Shown: piece by piece, positions 1-10,600 of the stretch
How the letters are laid out: each line of letters opens with the position of its first letter
How positions within the stretch are numbered: the stretch's first letter is position 1
From: Prorocentrum cordatum
Lineage: Eukaryota; Sar; Dinophyceae; Prorocentrales; Prorocentraceae
DNA length: 64,000 nucleotides
NCBI GenBank assembly: GCA_963575745.1
Contig: CAUYUJ010019608.1
Coordinates: forward strand, 1-64,000
Reading direction: 5' to 3'
Translations under genes and position numbers: made by a program
The notes under the pieces: model-generated
Told to the model about the DNA's origin: nothing
The model's database searches: none
Seen by the model: only the letters and a program-made list of their open reading frames with translations

Positions 1-33
1 CTACTACTACTACTGGTACTACTACTACTACTA

Positions 34-94
<61 letters not shown>

Positions 95-131
95 ATACGA
101 CTTGCTACTTACTACTACGACTACGACTACG

Positions 132-190
<59 letters not shown>

Positions 191-191
191 G

Positions 192-245
<54 letters not shown>
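1..245. repeat. (CTA)n microsatellite
   Basis: Almost uninterrupted CTA trinucleotide repeats with occasional GTA or CGA interruptions. Any frame through it is a homopolymeric peptide, so it is not coding. Confidence 0.95.
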
Positions 246-246
<1 letters not shown>

Positions 247-359
247 TTACCGCTACTGCTACAATTGCGACGATGAGGAGAAGGAGGAGGACGGCGTTTA
301 CCGTTACTACTAATATTGCTCTCCTCGGGGCTTTAACTCCTCGGGGCTCCTCTGGGATA

Positions 360-590
360 ATTTTCAAGTTCAGCTTGGGGAGGGAGCCTGTTGAGTATCG
401 GTTGGCGCGTTGGAAACGGAGGGTGTTGAGTACTGGATGGTGTGCTGGGGACGGAAGGAGTTGAGTAGAATATCATTTTCAAGTTCAGCTTGGGGAGGGA
501 GCCGGTTGAGTATCTGGTGGTGTGTTGGAGACTGAGGGGGGTGAGTAGTAGGTTATGTTCAAGCTCAGCTTGGGGAGAGAGCTCGTTGCT
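360..590. repeat. Three imperfect tandem copies of a unit starting TTCAAGTTCAGCTTGGGGAG
   Basis: The block TTCAAGYTCAGCTTGGGGAG recurs at about 361, 477 and 557, each followed by related text ending in a TTGAGTA-type sequence. The copies are about 116 and 80 bases apart. No gene is seen here. Confidence 0.7.
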
Positions 591-660
591 CCCCTGCCGC
601 CCCCCCCCCAGCACCTGTCTCTGTGACTCCCGAATCAAGACAGAACGCGCGCGTGCACCG

Positions 661-928
661 TGTTTGGCGCCACCGATGCACGGAAACGCTATGTTTTTTG
701 TTTTTGTTTTCTGGTCCTGGGAAGCCACGAAACATTGTGTTTTTTTTTTTTTTTTGGGTTTGCAAGCCCCCGTGCCCGCCGCGGCCTCCCTCCCAGCACC
801 CCTCTCTCTGCCTCTCAAAGCCAAACAAAAACAAAAAACAAAAAAAAAGTGTTTCGTGGCTTCGCAGACCAAACAAACAAAACAAACCAAACATACACAG
901 CGTTTCCTTGCATCGGTGGCGCCAAACA
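661..928. repeat. Foldback (long inverted repeat) element
   Basis: The left arm from 661 (TGTTTGGCGCCACCGATGCA) is the reverse complement, with few mismatches, of the right arm ending at 928. Pairing continues inward through a GAAGCCACGAAAC block on the left and GTTTCGTGGCTTC on the right, then T- and A-rich tracts. Arms are roughly 85 to 90 bases with a loop of about 90 bases. It resembles a MITE or other non-autonomous foldback element; no target duplication was identified. Confidence 0.75.
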
Positions 929-935
929 TTGCGTA

Positions 936-945
936 GAGAGAGAAG

Positions 946-979
<34 letters not shown>

Positions 980-1100
980 CAGAGAGAGAGAGAGAAAGAG
1001 AAAGAGAGAGAGAGAGAGCGAGAGGCATAGTGAGACAGAGAGAGAGAGGCAGAGAGAGAGAGAGAGAGAACGAGAGAGAGAGAGAGAGAGAGAAAAAGGA
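936..1100. repeat. (GA)n microsatellite
   Basis: Dense GA dinucleotide repeat with scattered interruptions. Arg/Glu or Ser/Leu frames through it are repeat artefacts. Confidence 0.95.
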
Positions 1101-1166
1101 AAAGAAGCAGTCGAGGATGAGGAGACGAAAAGGTATGATCTTGGGGGGGGGGGGGGGCGACCATGC

Positions 1167-1168
<2 letters not shown>

Positions 1169-1208
<40 letters not shown>
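1169..1208. repeat. (TA)n tract at the left edge of the retroelement
   Basis: A run of TA dinucleotides directly abuts the left terminal repeat of the retroelement. A similar AT tract resumes at 11483 just beyond the other end. The two are best read as one microsatellite split by the insertion. Confidence 0.9.
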
Positions 1209-1211
<3 letters not shown>

Positions 1212-1368
1212 CGCCGCTGCGCAGAAGAGCAGTCGTCTCGGGGCGGACGCGCGGCGCGCGCGCGGCGGGCCGTAGAGAGAGACGGGCCGCCGCGATCGCA
1301 CCGTGCGGCGCACTCAGGTGGCCGTGTCCAACACGGGCCCCTGGACGACCATCAGGAGGTCGTAGCAG
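1209..1368 (-). repeat. Retroelement repeat B2 (3-prime terminal)
   Basis: 160 bases, the outermost copy of the B repeat. It is nearly identical to B1 at 1470-1630. Its outer edge meets the (TA)n flank. A 43-base spacer (1369-1411) separates it from A2. Confidence 0.92.
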
Positions 1369-1411
1369 CGCCGCAGGCCAGCCTTTGAAGAAGGAGGGAG
1401 GTAGAGGGTGG

Positions 1412-1469
1412 GGGCCGAGAAGCTGCAGACGACTGCGTAGCGGGCGCGAATGGGGATAGAGAGGTGCAT
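1412..1469 (-). repeat. Retroelement repeat A2
   Basis: 58 bases, identical to A1 at 11425-11482. It abuts B1 at 1469/1470, which reproduces the circle junction of the element. Confidence 0.92.
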
Positions 1470-1630
1470 CCCCGCTCGCTGCGCAGAAGAGCAGTCGTCT
1501 CGGGGCGGACGCGCGGCGCGCGCGCGGCGGGCCGTAGGGAGAGACGGGCCGCCGCGATCGCACCGTGCGGCGCACTCAGGTGGCCGTGTCCAACACGGGC
1601 CCCTGGACGACCATCAGGAGGTCGTAGCAG
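1470..1630 (-). repeat. Retroelement repeat B1
   Basis: 161 bases, the internal copy of the B repeat. It lies 12 bases beyond the stop codon of the element ORF. Confidence 0.92.
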
Positions 1631-1642
1631 CCATACCCATGC

Positions 1643-4600
1643 TCAAAGCCCTTGCGAAGTGACAAGAGTTCGGCGGGCGGCTGCGAGCTGAATGGGCCAC
1701 CCGGCAAGGCCAGCATTCAGGAAGGACGCGACAAGGTAGTCGCTAACAGACGCAAAGTACTCGACCAGAGACCGAGAGGCCTCAGGGAGGGCGGCAAGGA
1801 CAGTAGAAGCGGCAGCGTCTTGCAGATATCCCTCGGCGGTGGACGCCTGGCGCCAGCGGCCCCGCCAGAAGACGCGTGGCAAATGCTCCGTAGCGGCATT
1901 GAAGTCTGTGGCGCCTGTGCCTTGAAGGCCAACGGGTGTGATGTCGAACCCCGCAGGCATCTTGGCGAGCGGCACGCCCAAGCCGACAAGTAGATGGTTC
2001 CACCGAGTACGGAAGCCGCTCTGACCAGAGGTCGTGGTCATGAGCGGATCGGTGGGGCCCACATGCCGAAACACAATATCCATAATTTTGACGGTCGCTC
2101 GATCCGAACAACGAGCGTATTGAATCGGATAAGACCGACAACTCTCAGGAACTGCAATCGACAAGAAGGCGTCGCCTTCCGGCTCAAGGCGGTCGCATGG
2201 CAGCGACAAGTCACAACGCTTCGCGTGGAGAATCTCGCCTGGACGCAGGGACATCGTGAAACCAGCCAGCACCAGGGCAGCCATCTCGGGCCACTCCCAC
2301 AGCAGGCACAAGCTAACCATCGCGCGAAGGAGCGCTCGGGGAAGCGGCGGGCGGAGCCCGGGGAAGCTGCGGGCATGCCCGAAGAAGCGCGCTGGAGGCT
2401 CGGAATGCTTCCACAATTTAGCAACATCCCAGGCCTCAGTCAGCAAACCCCTACAGTGAGGGTGATTGGCCTGCACGCCCAGCACGGCGTGAACAAGGAT
2501 GTACTGCGGGGGCCCCGCGTCGTGGAGCCAAACTCCGAACGTGGCCAAGAATCTGCCTGCTAAGATCCCGCTGCGGTAGAGCGTGTCAGGGACAATGCCC
2601 GTGTGCTCACCTAGCCACAGCTCGAATGCATCGAGCGAGCGTGTACGCCTGCTCTCATCAGCGGGGGTGAAACGAGAGCCCTGGGCGAACGAGATTCGCG
2701 CGAGAGGAGGCGCGGGGCTAAGGCCGCGACCGGAGTCAGCGGCAGCGGTCGAGCCAGAAGGCGTCGGCGCGGCTGGGGACAGCTCGGCCCCTGGGCCGTC
2801 TAGCGCCATAAGCCGCGGGCGCTGCCGCTCGCCCTGATGTGCGGCGTCAGCCGAAGACAGGACGGCGCCTGACCGCGGAGCGCTCGGAGGCGCAGCACCT
2901 GCTGCACGGCGGCGGCGGCGCGCGGGGTGGGGGACTCGCCGATGCCAGGTAATGGCGGCACGGCCACCGCCCTGCGGCGCCGTGTCAGCCTCGCTGTGCG
3001 GGACCGTACCTATCCTCGCCTCAGCCTCGGCGGCGCTGTCCACCTCCGCGGGGGCAGCCGGCACTGCCGCAGGCGCAAAAAGGTCCGCCGCCGCCGCGGG
3101 GGGCCCGGCGGACGCGGCCTCTCTGACGCAATTGGCAAGACGTGAGCGGGCGCTGCACAATGCAGCCTTACGGCGCTCGAGCTCGGCGAGGAGCGTCAGG
3201 ATACGCTCTGCCAGCTCTCCCGCGCTCTCCCCAGTCTCCGCACCTCTCTCCAGCTCGACCTCGGTCAGAGCGGCATCGACAGCGTCGACCGCGGTTCGGA
3301 GCCGCGCCAAAGCACGCCGTTCGGCACGCGCGCGCCTGACCGCGGCCGCTGGGACAGCGACCTGGCTGGTGCGCATCGCAGCCGAGGTGGCCCACGCCCC
3401 GACTTGGGGCGGACCTTGGGCCGCGCGCGCAGAGGGCTCCAAGGACTCGGAAAAGTGTGGCGCAGCCGCCAGCGCCTCAGAGACCATGTCATGGGCAGCT
3501 TCCCTGGAGTCGGGGGAATCCGCGTTGCCAACGAGCGGGCCTCCCACCATAGGCGCGGCGCTAAGCGCGGCCGCGAGTTCCAGAGACCTCGGAGCGGCCC
3601 TGGCACGAGGGGCGGCCGGCGGCGCGGCGTATGAGGCGGCGGCGGGCGGCGAGGCATCATGCACGCGCGCACGGGCGCTCGACTGCGAACGATGCACGGA
3701 AGCAGGCGTGGGCACATCGTCGGCGCGCGGTGCTGGTGGCGCACCTGCGGCGCGAGCCGGAGGGCCCATGCTGGTCCTAGCGCCCCGCGCCGAGAGAACG
3801 CCAGGCGCAGCGCTAGGCGCGGCCGCGCGTTCCGGAGACCCGAGGCCGCCGCCGCAACACGCCGCCGACAAGGCCGTCCGGGCGCTGGCGGGAGTCGCGC
3901 CAGACACGGCGCTGACGGCCTCGGTCGCCTGTGGCGGCCGCGGCGCGCTGTCCACGAGACCGCGCGTCGAGGCTGGGGATTTCCCAGGTTGCGCCCCCGC
4001 CACGGATCCGCCGTGGACGCGCAATTCGCGGAAGGGCCCGAGCAGCTGGGACCGGGCGTCGCAAAACTGCTGCCAACGAGCCGCGGAAGCATGGCAGCCT
4101 CGCGACTTGGCCGGGTGGTGGGGGGTCGCTAACCGCCGCCACGCCCGGTGCACCCCGGAGTCTGGAGTGCTCAACTGCACGCCGAGGAGCGCGCAAGCGG
4201 CCATCAACTTGGCAGCATCAGCTGGCCGTAACTGGCGCTCGCTGCCGAACGCGGCGGCCGCGCCCCCCGCCGACTGCGAATGCGAGCCGCCGACAGGGGG
4301 TAAGCGCGCGGGCGCAGACGCGGCGGCCACTGCACGGCCCTCATGGGAGCCGCCCGCGCGCGCTCCCTCCTCAGCAGCAGAAGAAGAAGGACCGCGAGCG
4401 CGACCTCGCGAGCGTTCCGGGCGCTGCGAGCGGGACCTCGCCTCGGGCGCGCCTGCTCCTGGCTCCCCACCGACGGCACGAGCCCCTCCCTGCGGGGCCG
4501 CAGCAGCATCGCTGGCAGGGCGCATGCCTGCCGGCGGGGGCGGGAACGAGCTAACATCCCAGGGGGGCGCCGAAGCGGTGGGCACCGCGGGCGCTGCGCT

Positions 4601-7600
4601 GGCTGCAGAATTCACGACATGATCGTGCCGTGGACTACGCAAGGCGTCAGTGCGAAGAACGTTGCGCGGACCACTGGGTGCTGGCTCCCGCGAGGCGGGT
4701 GTTGGCGAGCTGGTGGTGCTGGGGGGCGCGAGAAGCGGCGGGCCCCCAGCCTCAGCGGACGCCGCCGCGTCGCCCTGATCGCCGGGGAATGGCGATTCCT
4801 GACGGCTGGTCGCAAGGTGCCCGTGCGGGCCCGCGCCCGCGGCAGGGCGGCGAGCCAGAACCAGGAGCGCGAACCTGCCCCACAAACACGTCGGGTACGC
4901 GGAAGCAGCATCGGCAGCCGCTATCACGTCGAATCGCTCGAACCGACCCTCGTCAATATCAGACAGCCAAGCAGGCTCGACGCGCGAGGGGGGGCGGACG
5001 GGGCGATTGCGCGTGGGGTCGTCCGCTCGATGGACATCAGTCGGGACGTAAAGCCCGCCCATGTAGAGCCCGCCTCCCAGGATGTAGGGCAAGCAGGTGC
5101 TCAACACATGCGAAAGTCCAGGACTGCTGCTCCGACCGTGGGCCGCCGCGCCTAGTGCCACTTGGGAGTCCAAGAGAACGGGGATCCGGGAGTCGGGGTT
5201 GCGGACGCAACAGTATTTGCACAGACTCTTGAACACTGTAGTCTCAAGGATATTGATATGGCGACGCATGCGGAACTCCCACTTATACGCCAACCGAAAG
5301 CGCAGAGCCTCCGACAGCTCACTGATCCAGCGCGGCGCGAGGGGGAGCTCAAGAGAAGGGAGCCCCGCCTCGCGGCGCAGCTGGGTCAGCTCGGGGCCCA
5401 GGAAGTGCCCGCGGCTCAGGACCATGAGCAAGTGACGGTCGGGAAGACGAGTATGCCAGCCGCCGTGCTCGGAGCGCCGCCACAATTCTTGTGACAGATG
5501 CGAACTGATGTCGCTGCGGACCACCCCGCCCCAGCCGAGGGAGGCATCCGTGCCGAACACTTCAGGGCAAGGCGTCGCCCTAAGGTCGGTCATCGCAACA
5601 AAAGCCAGGTAGGTACAGGCCTGCAATTCGTCGCGAACCGAGGGCGGGAGCTCATATTCGAGCCCGTCGTCGGGAAGGGTCGAGATGAAGGTGTAGATGT
5701 GAGTGAATATCGACAGGATGGGACGTCGATACAAAAACACCTGCACCCAACAACCCACGAGCGAGCTCAGCAACGCCCGAGTCGAGCGACCGAGGAATAC
5801 CTGAATCAGGGTCAGGCGGCAGAGGGCCACAGTGCGGACCAGGGGAGCACACACTATGCCGATCCTGCCCTCCACCTCGGCGCCGACCACGACCTTGTGG
5901 GTTTCGCCCCTGGCCCTCTTGCCGGGGTGCTGAATGAGGCCCACCTGGGGGTAGCCGCGATCACACGCAGCAAAAACCTCCCTGTCGCGGCGTGTCGGGT
6001 CGTCGGGGCGCGGGGCGCTCCCGCGCCACGAGAGCTTCTGAAAGCCCGTGTGGTCGTCGATGTTTAACATCTCGACGTAGGGCCCCCGAGGGAACGGCAA
6101 GCGATGCACGGCCTGCTCGGAAGGCCGCAGCGCGCCGAAGCTGCGCAGCACGCCCTCGTGTGCGGAGTTGGCGATTTCCACTGCCATGTTGTCGCCCATG
6201 GCCAGCGCGTTAAGGCAGGGAGAAACGTCCAGCCCCTCAAGGTCTTTCCGCCACGCGTTGAAGCCCTTAAACCGCGAGCTGGGGAGCTTAACGCGGAGGG
6301 CGTTGCGGCGTGCGCGAGCTGGCGGAACCTTGAACGTGTAGTAAAACTCGCGCAGGTCGTCGCACGAGACCACCAGCCATTCTCCGGGCGCGAGACCCAG
6401 GCGGCACAGAAGGAAGCCCTGGCCGAGGCGCTGTGTGCTGGAGGAGACGCTGCTGCAACGACTGTTCACTACCGTCGGATTCAGGATGAGACGGTCATGG
6501 TACTCATCCTTCGGGACCCTGAACGCACCACAAGCCTCGTCCCAGGCGAGGTCGGCGGAGGGAGTAAGGTACAGGGCGCCGCAGGAGTCCCACTTGCGCA
6601 GAAGCTCCCACAGCTGCTCGCGATCCATATGCACACGAGCACCCGAAAAGCCCGAAGGCCACTCGTCCTCAGGTAGCCGCGTGACTTCAGGGTCATGAAA
6701 AGCGGAGCGAACCAAATCGTCGGACAAGTACGGAGTGGGATCAAACGTAGGAGAGTAATCCCACTTGATGCGGGACGCCTGGACCCGGAGGTCGAAAGGC
6801 TCAGCCTGGGTAGGATCCCAGCCTGCCGCAGCCGCCAGCGAGCTAGCCAAGGGCGTGGCGCTGACGGGAAGTTGCCGCATGGGGGCGGGCACTTGGGAGG
6901 AGGAGGCGAACGAAGCCTCAAGAGCTGCGACATGGGTGGCCAGCCCATGGAGCGAGACTTCGGTAGAGTCGAACTTGGCAAAAGCCCGACCGAGGTCGCT
7001 CTTGCCACCGCGGGCAAGGCGAACTGCGATCCGACACAGACGCTCGAGGCGACTGCGGACACCCTCCTGGCAGGGTGTGACCGTTGCCCGCACCCTGGCT
7101 TCGGCGGGAGCGAAGCTGGGATGGCCCAAGGTGAGCCAGTTGAGCGCAACGACAGCATGCTGCGACAACGCGCGGGCGGCGCGCCTCACACGCCAGCGCT
7201 CACGCGCGCGACCCGTCAGGTGCCCGGGTGGCGGCGGTAAAGGCGGCGAGGGAGGGCACGGCCATGGATCGCGGGGAGCCGACTCCAACAGGTACGAGTC
7301 GTCCCAATCCGACGCGCAGAGGGATGAGCGGGTAAAAGCGGCAAGGGAACATCGAGTCCCCATCCCGACCTGGGCAAGAGCAGCAGCCCAGTGGGTGACG
7401 TCGATGCAGGCGCCTGGGAACAGGCGCAGCAGTGCGGACAGATCTGCCACGAAGGGCGCAGACCTGCCAGTGCAAGTGCTGGCACGCGAAGTGCCAGGAG
7501 CGGCGGCACTCGAATCAGGAGCCCCAGAAGCGGGGGCCTCGGCACCTGAACCAGCACCTGTAGAGGCGGCACGGTGAAAATTGCCAAAATGGCCACTCGG

Positions 7601-10600
7601 CCCTGAAGGGGAGCCAGGGGTAGAGCGAGAGTCGCGACAGCGGCACGAACTCCTCCCTGCGGGGCCGCAACAGCATCGCTGGAGGAGCGCGTGCCTACTC
7701 TCACGGCCTCGCTCAGCCCAGGCACGCCTGGCAGCAGCAGCGTCGTCGCTTACAGCGACTCGCCGCTGCGTGAACCCTCGGCCGGTGCACGCAGCTCGCG
7801 TGCGTCCACCCCTGTGGTGGGATGCGCCGCCGTGGAGGGCGGCTCCGCCGGCGGCCTGGGAGCCGGCGGAACGGGCGCGGCAAGGGCCTGCCGCCACCCG
7901 CACCAGGTCACGCGACACGGGGGGGGCTTGATCCCCGTGAGGAACCATGCGGTTCCGAGGTAGCCGCGGCCCCCCACCAGCTGGACGATGAACATGCACC
8001 GCTGCAGCGCCTCCCGCTGGCAGATGAAAGCCAGATCGAGAGCCCTCTGGGGCGCCTCGGCAGGCAGCCCCAGTGCGTCCCCTGCGACCCCCTCGGCGGA
8101 GCCGGCGACCGCAGCGGGGTCGGCCCGCCCAAGTGGCGGGGGGACGCGCGCGGGAGGGGCAGACGGGAGCGCCGGCGGAGGGGCGTTCGACCGAGCCTTC
8201 CCCCACGCTGAGACGAGCGCCGAAGCTGGGGTCCCAGCGCGCAGCTGGACGCGATGAGGTGGCGCAGGTGCCCTGGCCAACGTGGCCGCGATCCCGAATG
8301 GCAGTAAACCCAGACGAACCGCCACGTCGGCGAAGGGCTGGAGCGCCTCTAGCCTCGCGGAGGGCGCCCCCAGAGCGACGCGAGGCACACGGCCGTGACG
8401 GCGGCTCCAGCCCTGGTGGGGGCAGGAAGCCTGGAAGACACGGCGAAGTGGCCATAGGACAGCTTTGCGGCGGCGTGCCCAAATCGCGAGCTGCGGCGGG
8501 GGCTGAGGGATCGGTGCGACCCGTGCTCTGTGGCGCCGAAGCAGCGGCGCCCGGCAGGCAGGTACCAGCTACCCCGAAACCATCTGCAGCAGCAGCAGAA
8601 ACATGCCGCGTAGCGCCTGACAACAAGGGGGCCGACACTGGCAGGGACGCGGGGTCCGTCGACGCCGAGGTTGGATTCCCGAGCAGCCCGAGCGGGTGCA
8701 AGATGGCGTGGGCGCTCGCACTGGAGGCACTGACCGCAAGCGGCTCCCTTGGAGGCAGGGGTGAGGCCCCTAGGCAGGGAATCGCCGACTTCCGGAGGGC
8801 GTCCGCCAACGAAGGGGACGAGCCTGGCAGGGACGCGGGGGGGGCCCCACGTACCCCGATCGACCACGGCAGGTCGCGAGGGCTCGAGCTGGACGCATTG
8901 CTCGCCAGGGGCCCTGCGCTCGCAGCAGAGGCGCTCTGAGTGGTTTCCGCCGGCGCCGAAGATGGACCTGGCGGGGATGCGGGGGGATCCGCGCGAACCC
9001 CGAGCGACCGCGGCGGGTCGCGAAGGCCCCAGCGAGCCACTCCGCTCGCAGGAAGCCCCGCGTTTGCAGCAGTGACTCCTTTGAACGACAGCGGGGGCTC
9101 GCCTGCGGAGGCAGCGGGAACAGAGGCCGCGGTGGAGCCACTCGACGCGACCCCACTTCCTCCGCTACCGAACGCGGCTGCGGCGGGCAAAGGAGTCGCC
9201 TGGCGAGCAGTCGCTGCGACAGCCCCCAGAGAAACAGCGGCGACGGCGGCGGGCGCCGTCGCAACCGCCGCCTCGTGACGTGGAGGGGCTAACAGAGACA
9301 AGGTCGCATCGCCGAGTCGCCCGAGCGAGCGCAACCCTTCGCGGGCGCTTGACTGGGGAGGTGGCCCTCCGGCAGCTGGCGCGCCGACACCGCCCTCGAG
9401 GTTAGTGAAAGGCAGGAGCCCTGCACGCTCACCATACCACATGCGCCCACGGGCAGCGCCCGCCCGAAGTGAGGCGGGACCAACCGCGCTACGGTGGAGC
9501 GGCGGCGGCGCATGAACATCCGCTTCTGGGACGGCAACTCCGGACGGTGGCCTCAGTTGCCTGGCCTGGGAGGGCGAATCCCCGGAGACACGATGCCAGT
9601 CCGCGCTCAGGGGTGTTCCGCTGGCCGCGCGGTCACCGTCGGCGACCGTGAAGCGCTCGGACAGAAGTGGCGACGCCGCAGTGCACGGCATACTCCCGCT
9701 GCTAAACAGCTGCACCCCATCCGAGGCAAGGGCCGCGCGGAGGGCGACCAAAGGCGGCACCCGTGAGCCTGCTTCGGAGCCGGAGAGGCCTGGCGGCGGA
9801 TCCACACCCTGAGTGTCGGAGCCCGTGTGCAGGTCCCACAAGTGGAGGTCGGCGCGTAAGGCCGAGGTGGCCCTGGGGCCGCTCCGCGGCGGGGTGCCAG
9901 GCTGGTGGACTGCGGTGGCGGCTGGGGGGGCGGTACGAGCCCCTCCCTGCGGGGCCGTATCAGCATCGCTGGCAGGGCGCATGCCAACCCCTTTCGAGCC
10001 ACACCGCGGCGCCGCCCCCGAAAAGGAGGGACTACCCCCGTCAAGGCCGCAGTCGGACATGGCCGCCGAAGAACCCCGAGGAGGGACGACGGAGCACCCC
10101 GCCTCCACCAGGGCCAACGCACCGCTCCAGGGGCGACCCTGTGGCGGCGGAGGCGGCGTCCTCAGTAGAGGAAGCGCGGCCTCTGACGCCGTGGCCCCAG
10201 GTCGGACCTGATAGACGACCGTGGGGCTCCAAGCCGCAGCAGCGCCACGGCGCGGGCATGCCGCACTGAGCCTCTGGGAACCAACCTCCAAGACGTCAAG
10301 GCCCGGAGGCGGCCCAATCTGCCTGACCGGAGGCCCAGGAGGCAGCGGGTCCAAGCCTGGAGGTGCGCGAATGTATCCGCCCCCGGCGGTCCGAGCAGCA
10401 TCGTCGGCAGAAGTGGCCGCGGCGATGCCTCCAGCCGAAGGCCAGGAAACCGAGGCGGCGGCAGAGCCCGTGTGCCCCGCGAGTGACGCTCCCCCGCCCA
10501 CGGTGGAGCAGGCGGGGCCCACAAAGTGGTCGCCATGCTTAGCGGCACAGGTGAGCCAGGTGGCGAAGTAGAGGCAAGGAGAAGGAGTTGGGGGGAGGTA

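Noticed and set aside
102-464. Poly-Thr ORF on the plus strand
   Set aside because: It is the (CTA)n repeat translated; no natural protein sequence follows.
333-1575. Long Ser/Leu- and Arg/Glu-rich ORFs on both strands
   Set aside because: They come from the (GA)n tract and the foldback element and are periodic artefacts.
2952-4622. Long plus-strand Ala/Arg-rich ORF
   Set aside because: It is antisense to the retroelement polyprotein in GC-rich sequence and has no motif.
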